Assembly: GCA_021234535.1 (NCBI GenBank)
Contig: CM037838.1
Coordinates: 29,737,969-29,801,968, forward strand
Direction: 5' to 3'
DNA length: 64,000 nucleotides
From: Stichopus chloronotus
Taxonomy: Eukaryota; Echinodermata; Holothuroidea; Aspidochirotida; Stichopodidae
Shown: piece by piece, positions 50,359-62,800 of the stretch
Position numbering within the stretch: the first letter of the stretch is position 1
How the letters are laid out: each line of letters begins with the position of its first letter
Program-made: the position numbers and the translations under genes
The notes under the pieces: generated by a model
Told to the model about the DNA's origin: nothing
Seen by the model: the letters and a program-made list of their open reading frames with translations, nothing else
Database searches by the model: none

Positions 50359-50364
50359 TTTATT
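50359..50364 (-). promoter_or_regulatory. Candidate TRPC polyadenylation signal
   Basis: AATAAA on the minus strand, 431 bp past the TRPC stop. It is the first clear canonical hexamer I found downstream; actual use is inferred. Confidence 0.35.
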
Positions 50365-50537
50365 ATATATGATCTTGCACGATAATTGTAGAGACTATAA
50401 TATATATTCTACAGTATGAAGTAATTTTCGTTATAAAATGATAAAAGTGTCATAAAACTGTCCACAAAACACCTTTATGTATCGACTACCGTCGCCAGGC
50501 AAAACATCTGAGAATAATAACCCCTTATTGTCCCCAG

Positions 50538-50635
50538 AGGATGCTCCTGGGAGGCGGAGGCTTCTTCATCTATGTCGTCGCGTTCCTGATATATTTCATA
50601 CACAGACAGCTTTCCGTATCAACTTCCCAAACGAC
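50538..50635 (+). CDS. Candidate orphan exon encoding a transmembrane segment
   Basis: A TTGTCCCCAG acceptor and GTACGT donor flank 98 bp that read MLLGGGGFFIYVVAFLIYFI followed by HRQLSVSTSQT, i.e. a Gly-rich start, a membrane segment and a basic end. G/C-ending codons stand out against the AT-rich surroundings. It lies on the strand opposite the TRPC gene, within its probable 3' UTR. No partner exons or family recognised. Confidence 0.3.
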
Positions 50636-50794
50636 GTACGTATTTATCACACTTAGATGTGCGTGTCACAGATGTAGAGTTATAGTGTCATTGGTCCAAA
50701 CGGTAAAACCCTATAACTACATCGTCAAATGTTCTGTACATGTGTTATCGACCAATCAAAATGTAATACATGGCGTCGTCGTTGTCACGGTATA

Positions 50795-51079
50795 TCACAG
50801 CATAGTGTTCCTCTGTGTCGCGGCTTCGTCCTCTTCATCGATGTATTGAATGAGGTCAGTCTGCAGACCGTTAGGGATAGGATTTGAAGAGGGCGCGTTT
50901 CTGTTTCCGCTGTTGGCGACCGGAACCAGTGGGGTCAATTCGAGGTCATCGTCCATCATCCACTTGGGGTTCTTCTGATCTTTCGCTTGCGACATATCGA
51001 CCATCTGTTCTGAACAGCCCGAAGAGAGCGACTCCATACTGTCCGCATGCGACGGCTCACGCATCGCATCTCGCATTGC
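50795..51079 (-). CDS. TRPC: TRPC exon j: terminal exon, acidic tail and PDZ-ligand-like end
   Basis: TTCACAG acceptor, in phase 0. Encodes [39 protein letters not shown] and an acidic [16 protein letters not shown], then TGA at 50797-50795. T at -2 and L at 0 fit a class I PDZ ligand. A candidate AATAAA on this strand lies at 50364-50359. Confidence 0.92.
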   Translation of the reverse strand, partial: AMRDAMREPSHADSMESLSSGCSEQMVDMSQAKDQKNPKWMMDDDLELTPLVPVANSGNRNAPSSNPIPNGLQTDLIQYIDEEDEAATQRNTML

Positions 51080-54000
51080 CTGTGAATAAAAAAAATGTAT
51101 GGAGAAAATAATGACTTAGAAGAAAAGATCTTCACACCATGTTCGGTCAACAATAAGAAACATCACAAGCATGTCGAAAGTTAAGTTGGAACAACAACAA
51201 AAAATAAAATAAATTACGTAAATAATCTTGGGCGAGGTTAGGAGACTGGATTTTGCATTAAGGGCCTGAACCAGTCTAAAGTAAACATCTTGAATGTGAT
51301 CTCATGGGTTACATTGCACGCATATTGATCAACCCAGTCACAAATTGCGTTACTTCACTTACATGACTTAACATGTCAGGAACGAAGGTAGAGAAATGCC
51401 TTATCTCGTACAAGGCATTACGCTCCAACTAATTTTATATGCTTCTATTTTTTTTTAAAAGATAACTTTATTGTGAAATGAGGATGAATAAAAGATATCA
51501 TACGTTGAGAAGATGGGACATATTTTGAGAGTAAGTGGATCTTAGTACAAATTAATTATCACTAACTTACTACAAAGAGGACAAAGTCGTGATTTTGTTT
51601 TAAATCCTGTAACAATTGGCTAAACAGTACGTAACCGTAGGGATATTGTTACCAACTCTTCTCTGACATACCATGCATATTGGGTATACCCACTACTCAC
51701 CTTCTCTCCCTTTTATTGTCATGGTACAAGACTGGGTGGGTATCGGGAATGGGACTGTCACGTGATTAAAGTGCATGTTATTAAAGCGGCTCTTTCCTAG
51801 TGAACCCTTTAACAAATAACATTAAAAACGCTAGTAATTTTTGTTCCCATAGTTACCTGGAACATTCCAGTTCCCAAGTTGTCGTCCTCTTCGAAGTCTC
51901 TATCATGAACTTTAGCTTCCACCTGTCTGATCTTCTTGTCCATCTCGCCGAGAGCTTCAAACATCTCGAATTTGAAACCAGAGATATCCTGTTTGAGTTC
52001 GTTGAGGATGTTAGCCTGGTCGTCTTCTTCCTCTTGGTGCCTCTTTTCGAAGTGATATCTTTTTACCAGGTTTTCGGAAACTTCCTGCAAGGTGAGAAAT
52101 CAAACAAAATATGGAATAACAAAAATGACTAACCAAAAATAAACACATTTGAGTGGTTCAAGTTGTCTGCCACTGCTGAGGGATTTTTTTTCTTACTGCA
52201 ACATACTTGCGTTTAAAGAAAACCTAAATCACCTAAAGATACTCTGTAAAAAATGTCTGTAAATTTACAGAAAATAAAACAAAGAAATAAAGAAGAATTA
52301 AATAAATTGTGTGGAAACTAATTACCAGAACATTTCTGTATTCCTTTTGTATTTCTTTATTTTATTATCTGTATATTTACTTTTACAATTTACATATTTT
52401 GTAGTACACATGCCACAAAACAACAACAACAACAACAAAAAAACATGCCAATAAAACAGTGAACTTTTAACATTATGTAAACATTCTTATTTCAAAAGGA
52501 AACAAGAGTGACTTGTACAAGAAGGACATCACAAATTATAGCGACAGTGACCATTTCAAATTAAGTGAACAACCTTCAACATGTTATATCTCATCAATGG
52601 AACAAGCTGTGAAGATGGGAGTTGTATGAATAAAATTTTTTCAACCCTGAAATATATTCTCTTGTAATGCTAGCTTTTAGATATACTTTAAAGGAGTGTA
52701 GCAACACTTTACCTAAATCTCAATTAATTATATTCATTATGTTCATCTCAGTAGGATTTCACGGTGTGTTATCACTTTCCTTTTGTGCCTTAAAGGCGTG
52801 GTCCGAATACTTAATGGTATCAATACTGGAAGGCAATTCTATGTCAGAAGAATGTGGGTATGAAATACTACATGCTAAAAAAGTCAGCTTATCTCAAGCT
52901 GCCATACTGTGTTACGTTTAACGCTTTTAATATATATTCAAAAAGATATAAAATCCATTTCACTTGTTAGTAAATGCACTGCCGTTAGTTAAACAGTCCA
53001 AAAATATTAGAAAGATCTGCCCTACTGCGTTCTGTGCAAAAGAAAACAAGGGAATGGGTTATTAGTCATTGCTTATTATTCTTTAGGAGCAATGAACGTT
53101 AGGTGAAAAAAAGAAAAAAAAACAGCAAAGAAAAGGAGAAATAAATTTTCCTTTTTAGAAATAACCAAAGAAACAAAAGGGAAGAAAAAAATTTGTATAC
53201 CTTGAACTTCAGTTGTCTTTCGTCAACGATACTCTTAAGCCTCTCCTGAAAGAAAAGAAATGTAAAGATATCTGAAGAGCAATTCAAGTTTCATATATTT
53301 TATCTTCGTTTGACAAGTCGTTGTGTGATAAGAGGAAAATAACACCCATTGCAAGTATCTGTAACTTTCGTCCTTAAACATTGTCCTTCTGAACCGTTTA
53401 GTTTTTTTCCCGCCTACCTTTCCTCCACTACTTCATTAAACACCTTTTTGTTTTCAAAAAACATCTAACGCTATTGGAGTTTTATGTAAACTCTAGGTTA
53501 AGTATCTCCAAGTAATTGTGATTAACCAACTAACTTGATACCTCTCAATAAACTATTAAATTCGTCAGAGAGTAGTATCAGTAAAAAAAAAATAAAATTG
53601 CTCAACAAAATTTCCACTTCTCAGACTTCTCTTTTTCGTATGATTTGGGCTTTGGAAACCCTAACTAACGTTAAGGTCTTGATGGGACGCAGATCCCAGG
53701 CCCTTTGTATACAAAAGTCCTATCCAAACCAATCATATTATTTACATGGGCAGCTCAGTCTAACGAAGGACCATCTTTGTAGTCCGATATAAATGGGATT
53801 ATTACGATTCATCTAGTCATGTAACTACCTGTTAGTGGTATCTTGAAGCTTCAGCGGAAAACTAGTACAGATAGCAATTAAGATTGCAAAACTAATTCGA
53901 AACGAAATTTTATTTTATCAAGAGTTGTGCACACAGATAAAAAGAAGAATCATTCGCTTGACTAATTGATGATGTCAGAACAATAACATTTTGCCCTGGT

Positions 54001-55809
54001 GCAACTTAGAATCCCCGAAAAGAACACTCAGAAAATTGAAATCCAAGGGATTCTTCCTGACACGAGGGGAGACGTGAAGAAACAGGATGGTTTTATTTGT
54101 CATTTTTTCTCCACAATAGGATAAAAAACAGCTTCAAAAAAAAAAAAATCGACGAATTAATAATTCGCAATTGCGAATTAATAATTCGTGATTGCGAATT
54201 ATCATTTGTGACTTTAAAAACGTTTCAGTTAAGATCTCGGGTTTATAATGAAGCCCGAGAACACTCCACAGCGTTGGACATCCCGATAACATACCTTGTA
54301 CTTCTTGGCCATGTCACCACGACAACAAACATCGCAGAACAACCACCGGAAGAAGTAATAGAGTGATTTGGGGGAGGGGATGATGTTAAAAGGTGGCGGT
54401 ACTGTACCAAGCTCGTCGAAATAACTCATCCATAACTTGGACCGAGAAAACTTCCATTCTATGTCGGCGTCCATCTGAAAGGTTAAAGAAGGATAAAAAT
54501 TTGCCCTGCACTCGTTTCATTACCATCGTGGCCACGTCACTGAATTTACACGTACACGTTACATTGGGTCGATTCTCATCCCTGTTCTTCAAAAATATCA
54601 AACTGGATGCAGATCCCATCCCCACATACACACTAAGCCTCCGTAAACATCCCTTCCATTGATTTTGTACCCCAGACTAAAGTTTCCTGGTTACTTGAAT
54701 GACCTCTAGTGACCATATTAAGATACATTGCTAAACCCATGCTTGGATATTTGTTATTTCACTACGCAAAAACGACATGATGCAATTTACGCCTTTCCCC
54801 CTTTTTTGCGTAATATGTCTAATAAATGACCAAACTTTTACAATCCAGTGACTCATAATGGGAATGCACCACGAAAACGAGGGACCAAAACAACAGGCAT
54901 TTATTTACACATTTTGTGGAGAGTGGAAATATCATGTTATAGCGAGAGACCTCCCCCCCCCCCCCCCCCCCGCCATCACAAACTCCATCGTCCAACAAAA
55001 CCTAAGCAATGTATGCCTCTAGAGTATTTTCCTACACCTCATTGCATATATTAATACAGAATCCTGCCTCTTGACAGTTTGCCTCTTTCAAAATAGTCCA
55101 TTTTACTTATTTACATTCTACTGACAACTTTTCAAATTTCACACATTTAAATCCAGACCCTGTATCAGGAATTGGAAACGAGACCTGATGGGGGCCATAG
55201 TGAGGTCAGGTTATAAAATGCAGGTATATTTCATGCACAAAAAGGTGTCAGACAGCTTTGATACATAGCCATGATAATGGCTCCAATGATTTCGGTCGGC
55301 AGCGACGTAAATGGTTGGATGTGGGAGGGGAGGACTTACCTCAACTCGGGTGTACGTATTGCTCATCATAGCAATTAACACGTTGAGGAGGACAACAATA
55401 GCAATTACGTGATAGGTGGCGTACAGAAGGTTTCCAACAGTTTGAGTAAAGTAGTGTTTTGTCTCCACCGCGTCAGTGAAATCTACCACGCTGATATCAG
55501 GGAGGCCAAATAACGCCCAGAATAACGTTTCCATTGCCTGCCCTAACCTGTAAAATTAATGAAGATAACAATATGTTATCAACTTCTTCCTCTTGTCCTC
55601 TTCATCATCACTTTTCTCATAATCGTCCTCATTTTCATCATCATTATCGTATTTTTACCATCATCCTCTGCATCATCATCATCCTCCTCTGCATCATCAT
55701 CATCATCTTCATCATCACGATTCAATTCATAATCCTTCTCATGGTCATCGTCGTTATCATCATGATCTTCACGATTCCCATCATTCTCATTCACCTCACT
55801 GCTCTTCCA

Positions 55810-55871
<62 letters not shown>

Positions 55872-56723
55872 CCACCACCACCACCACCATCATCATCATC
55901 ACCATCATCATCATCACCACCACCACCATCATCACCACCATCATCACCATCACCATCATCACCACCATCATCACCATCACCATCATCGTCATCGTCATCA
56001 CCATCAAGACAGATTACATTACATTACATCATTACATCCTTTATAGTTCGGTTGTCAGTATCTGAGTTCTGCATGGCAAAAGTGCCCCCCCCCCCTCCCC
56101 CAGGAATGATGGCGGGTTTCACTAAACAAGTTTGAAAATGGAACAAACAGACCGAAGACACACAAATGATCAAAAAGGCATGTAGGTAAATATGCATGTC
56201 TTGGAGTGCCTGATATGAAGGCTTTAATTTAATACTGTGAGACAGATATACGGCATTGTGATAAATTGTATAATATGAATACGTACGATCCGAATGGTCT
56301 TTTCATTATTATTTCGGAGTAGTACCAGTAAAGTTGATTCATTCCGAGAGAGAAGGCAAACCAGACAAAGCAGAAAATCAGGAGAAACTTTATGATGTCG
56401 AACAACATTCCACCCAGAGATATCTGCATAGGTCCCACGTAACGATTCACAACTGTTAATGAGATCATGCGCAGAAAACTCATCACCTAAAACCCAAAAG
56501 AAAGAAAGCAAGTAGCAAATGTTATTAGATTTTAGGGTTTGATTTTCATGATGTAAATAAAATAATCAGTAGCTGTAATCAAGAAATCAAAATAATCTCT
56601 TAATTAGTGACAGTTACATGACGATTAATTGATAACAGTTTTTATGTCAACAACGTCCTTATATCATTGTTGTAATAGACATCGTCATAATTGTTGCTAT
56701 CATTGTCATCATCATCACCATGA

Positions 56724-56817
<94 letters not shown>

Positions 56818-56837
56818 CTATCATCACTTTCATCACT

Positions 56838-56880
<43 letters not shown>

Positions 56881-59800
56881 CCATGATTCATCATCATCGT
56901 TATGTTCGTCACTATTATAATATTATCATCGTCCTCATTGTTCTCATCATTACCGTCATCATCATCTGTATTCAAATTTCTCCTAAAAGACCCTAGATTA
57001 AATTTCTGTGTCTAGAACAGCCAACTTTAACTTTTGTCCTGTATATGTGTGCAATATAATGACTTATATAATGATAATCATAATACAATGTAATTCATTA
57101 ATATCTTATCAATGTTCCGTGTAGAAGTGTAAGATAATCATTTTTCTCTCTCGGACATCTCATGAGCTCTTAGTATTTGTTGATGATTATAGTAAACAGG
57201 TAAAAAATAGGTTAACCTGTCGGAGACATTTGGTGATTACTGGATAATGTTTTACATCGAAAACGCAAAAGTTCTTCCATTTTGTTTTATTGCAAATGAC
57301 CTGCTAAGTCCTACTTTTTGAATCAAAACTTTCTTTAGAAGCTCCATATCTTTCATATACTGCCAGTTAGAAGAGTGTCTACTCTGTAAACCGTCTGTCT
57401 GCCGTGGAGTTGAATCTTTCTCTAGAGCGATCATCGCTATGACTTTACCTTAGCGATAGCAAATAATGCTTCAGCGATGAGCTGAGGGTCGTAAGTATCC
57501 CACTGCAACCGTGGGTAATCATTCGGATCGACACCTGGGGCTATGTGTTGTGTTTTCCGTCTCCCGCCAGAAACGTTATCGTGGAACTGGAAAACAAAAG
57601 AAAAAAAAAACAATAGAACAATGACAGAGAAATCTACCACTCACGCCTAATAACTTAAAGAATCAATAGAATTGTGCAGTGACGTGATAACAGGACCATT
57701 ATGTTGATCACTGGGGAGCATAAACAGATGAACAGTTCACCATTGTTTCTCTCTAGTAGATCATTTTGTCACGCAGGCTTTCATAGGAATTCTCAGTCCA
57801 CAGTCAATTCTCATGTCTTTTAAAAATATGTAAACATCTTTCATGCAAATCATGTGACTTCTTGAGTTTTATAAACGAAAATTATTTTACTGAATAGGTT
57901 TTCCCAATCGCTGAATAGAAGAGGTTTTCCGTAAAAAAAAAACTTGATGAGAGGACAAAAAGTGGAATAAGAAGTAAAACAGCATTTATTTAGCATCTTT
58001 GATGTTATTAATTACAATAATAACCAAAAAAAAAAATCTCTTCGACATTTTTACCAGTCTACAGAATACTAATGAAGTGGTATGTGTTCATGTGCTACTT
58101 TCAGTTCAGAACAAGTAATCACGTTGTTTGTAAAACGTCATACACACCTTTATGTAATCTAACCTTCTCTACTTTTGTGTTCATTTGCATATTTAAGCCA
58201 AACAACGCACAATGGCCTGGATTCTTGTGATAGTCATTGGTTCTTAATTCACTCTTATTTACAATTATTGAACAATTTCCATGGAAAATAATTTTACATT
58301 TACCACTCACGAGGAAACGTCTAATCAACTTCATGTATAAAAAATATGAACGGGTAGATTTTAGTGTGGAGATAGGTAGGTGGGTATATGGACTGGTTGA
58401 TGAGAAGCCGTATCTATAAACCGTTATGACGGAAATAAAGAATCATACGCTTAACAAGATGGGCTGTTAATTGAGCAAGCACAAGTCAAACGTGCAACCC
58501 TCTTCATGCAACCCTCTTTACCCTCCCACCCTCCTTTTCTTGCCCTTCCTGTTTCCATTCAACTTTTGTTCTCTCAATTGTTTAAGTTGGTGTGAAATAT
58601 GATATCTGCATTTTATTTACCTCATTTGTCAAATTGCTTTTCATCTCATTTTGTATTTTGGTCAATGTGTCCAATCTGCCGATAATTTCGCTTAACCGGG
58701 TTTCGACCATTTGAAAATTTTCGTCACACTCGTCACCGGTGATCAGGTTTGGTACTTCGGTGTACGTAATCAGCGTGGTGTTTGGATCCTGCGCTCGTGT
58801 TTCCACCGGTAACGTCTGGTTTCCTGCCGTGACTCCCTGGAGGTTTAAAGATTCAAGTAAAGGATTAAAACCGGTGTGCAAATAGCCGAACATGCCGAAC
58901 GAACATGAATACACTGAGACTGACCGACAGATAAACTGACAGACAAAAGTATTGATATAGTTTTAGTGAGTACTCATCTTCCCCATGTCTTTATTATAAG
59001 ACTAATTTATCATTTCCAGGTTTTCTTCCAGTTACTTCTCTTTAATAGTTTTATTCCCCCCTCCTATGTCCAAATCCTATTTTTCCATGAAAACGATGAA
59101 GGATTGCGATCAAGTGCGTCCCTTGTGTACACAAATGTATCATAGTCATCATCTGTAAGTTTAGAGGCTATCGGTTAATATTCCAGGTAGACTGATCCGT
59201 AATATCTTGTAAGAAAATGAGTCACACACAAAGACAGAAATTGTAATTTTGAGAGTGAAAAGAGAGAAAACCAGAATTGAGAATACGGTGTGGTTTTGAT
59301 GATCGAGCCAGCCTCTCTATCATTCATGAACACAGAGATTATTCTGTGATAAATAGTACATGACATAATGCCAAGTATTTCACGTGATATGTGGTCTTCC
59401 ACTGTGAGATCATCGTGAGATGTGCATAAGGTTTACACTGCTTGACCGGTTCTTGACTTTTGGCCTCCAGCAAAGTCACATAGGCCCCGGGATCTTGTCC
59501 TCAATACGTTAAATGTGAAATAATTTCAGCTGGTATCCTTGAGGTTTTGTGTTTGCAATGCTTTCAGTTTGACCTTTGTTGAATTAGTGGACCTCTGACA
59601 AAGGTTACAACAGACGAAAGGAAAAGTATTTAAAACTTTACAAATATATTTATCTCTAGCATTGTCTTTCCTGGCCGTTGTTTAGTGTTTACCTATAAAC
59701 ATTAGAGTCTTGAATCGCTACTTCAGTACATGAACAGAACAAAAGACAAGTATGATAGGCAGATGAAGAAAGATATACAAACAAACTAACAGACAGGCAG

Positions 59801-62800
59801 AGTGATGACAGACACGCCTGCAGAATGAAAAACAAAATCAGCTAGAGTTAAACAGTCGGAGGGACGAATAAAAAAATCACACACACCGACTGATAGGCAG
59901 GCTGAAAGATACATGGATAGAGGGATACAATAACAATGAAACTGGGATAAAAAGAGACGGAAAAAAAAAACAGACAGACATGTACATTTATAGAAATAGA
60001 TTACCTGAAAGTAAACCAGCAGTCTTAATGCGATGAAGCACCAATAGAGAGACAACGAAAAGAAGTCAAAATAATTCCACAAGTTGTTGAAGAATCTCGT
60101 TCCATTGTACCAGAGTTCTTTTAGTTTCGACCACGTCATACCTGCCACCCAAAGCATGATCAGCAAAATGATTTTCGACGGCGGTTCCGCCCCGGAGGCG
60201 TGGATCACTTTATCATCATTTTTGACCACTTTGTTTTCGACCATCGTATGTAGGAGGAGAAGACCGAGGAAATAGATCTGTGAAGCCGTGTGGCAGACGA
60301 ATTTGACGTAGGGCACTCGAAGGAAACGGCCGATCTTGCCGCAGGGTGAAAAAATGTAACAGAGAGACAGAATCGGGAAACAGAGGCCCATTAGGAACAT
60401 GAGAGATGACGTCTTACACGAACCTTGGTCTCTCCAACCCGGTAAACCGTGGAACCATTGCTCGATTAATCGCTGCTGGCAATGTGGGTGCGCCACGAAC
60501 TGAGAGAAAAAAAAAGAAGGAAAGAAGGCAATCGTGATTTAGTGTGGAATGACTTCAATGTTGCCTATACAACAGCTTGTCTAACGTGGATGAATATTGA
60601 TAAGAATATGTATCCACGGTATCACTTGATCATTATGCGTCTTAAGTCGAGAATTTCACCATCATTTACAAGACTCAGTGCTTGCACGTTGTCATTACGT
60701 ATTCAAAATGTTGGATTTTCAGTGACCCATATGACGTCATTTGCTATTTGCCTTCCAGATACTACTTCACTTGACTTGTCTTTTCAGTTTGACTTGTAAA
60801 CTTTAGAGAGCAATTTTGACAGACCATTTACCAAATTTCAGTATCACCTGGGTAAGATTAATTGCAATTGTCAGGTCAATGCTTCGCTTGAATTCACTAG
60901 ATTTAGTAGTTCTGTTTCTTTTCGTACTCGTGACTTTGAACTTAAGACCAAAACCAAACGAAACAGGCTCATCTTGGGAATTAATGTCCTTGCTACACGA
61001 GATCCAGAATTTATAAAACGAAAAACAATTTAAGTTTCACAAGATTTTGCTTTTCTTCCTGCTTGGAATGACATTGAACCTATTATTAGTATTCTCTAAT
61101 GATAATCGTAGAAGTACAAACGTTTTGTTCATGTCTCTGTTGTATATTTAAGTTTGTTAAAAGAACTAGGTTAAAAATCTGATGGATTAAACGGAGAGTG
61201 TCTTTTTGAGGAGGAAATTAAAAATGAAGAGAGCTGAAGTTGGATGGATGCAGTACTGGATAGGGAGTGAATAGGTTAAGAGAGGTGAGAATAAAAACGA
61301 AAAAAAAAAAATATGAAGGCATGTGTAAAAAATATTTGCCATAAGAAATGGTATCTTAAGTTCATTTAGGACGTCCTAAAGTATTTAAGGATAAATAAGA
61401 AAAAAAAAATCGTTAAGTAATTCGTTTACATTTTCTTACTACTTTTACAAAGGAGCGGTCATTAAAACAGATGTATGCTTGCACAATGATGTATGTTTGA
61501 TTAGTTACTAAACGTCACCGTTTAGAAAATTTTATGTATTTATATTAATGTTATACGCCTAACCTGTTTTTCGTATAATTAACAGGAATACTTACGTAAT
61601 GTGCATTTACCACAGTTATGTCATGCTATATAATATGAATGCTAACGTTATGTTTTACAGAAATTTGTAACTTTCCATCTGTTTTTTTTTTTTCGTTTTG
61701 TTAATTGAACACCACCATCTTTTACTACACTGCCATCCGGTGTAGCTAGACCTGATACACGTGACCTTACGAGAGAATCTGAAATATTGCTACGCACTAA
61801 CATATGGGAGAATGCCAACGAACCCAACGCAGTGACTGAATATCTCTATTCGGGTTGACACTCTACGTAATATTGTAATTATGTTTTATGCAAATGAAGA
61901 AATTTAAGTACCAACTACCTGAATATTTGTAGAGTCACAATCGACAGTAGGCTCTTGAAGAATGCAGTTATTTGACACAAAATTATAGAATTACCAAAGC
62001 AGATTCAGCTGCAATGTTGCAACGCTGGTGACAACAAATATTGCTTGATTTTGTTTTTTGATTGATTTTATGTACCAGACGTGTTTCAGTGTTCTAATTT
62101 GTCAGACCGTTCCAAGTGCATACTATCATAACTCATGATTTTTGGCGACTCTGAATTCTAACAAAGTTTACACTACAGCACTCAGCGAGGCAGAAGAGAG
62201 AATCAGAGAGAAAGGTAACAAACTTAGTGATTACTATGATGTGACCAATAATAATTTGATATTACCTTATATAATATTTTGAAAACATACTAGACAAAAG
62301 AACGGCACCATTTCATGCAATGGAGGTGACTTTATGACTATTAATATTTCTGCTAGTGTTTTATACAGAGCTTGTAAGACTGCAGCCTGAAAATGTTATA
62401 ATTCTGTCAAAGAATGTCTAAATTGTTGAATGTGTTAGAAAAAAGAAGAGAGCCATCCTCTGTTCATGACAGCGTATCTGGCAAGTTAATAAACTCTTGG
62501 GACACTCTGGTGAGCAATGTCGAGTGTTCTAACTAAATTTTATTTTTTTATGTTAACTTGTAAAAGGAACGGATCTATGAGAAAAGTTGGAAATATGAAC
62601 CAATGTCATTGCATGAAATACGTCCTAGAGCGACAGCTTTTTGTTTTCAACTAATTCGGACCCAAATCGGTCGAAGGTCGCCGAAGAAGAAACGAATTGA
62701 AGTGTTTTATGAAGAAGTGAACAACGCAATAAACGAATTTTAAGACACTGATCAAAGCAAACATCACATTATAATTGTATGATTAATTATATCTGTAGAA

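Noticed and set aside
55534..56046. 170-aa His-rich ORF and antisense Met-rich ORF
   Set aside because: Pure translation of the CAT/CAC microsatellite in a TRPC intron.
56629..56975. Poly-Ser, poly-His, poly-Asp and poly-Met ORFs
   Set aside because: All are frames of the second CAT array.
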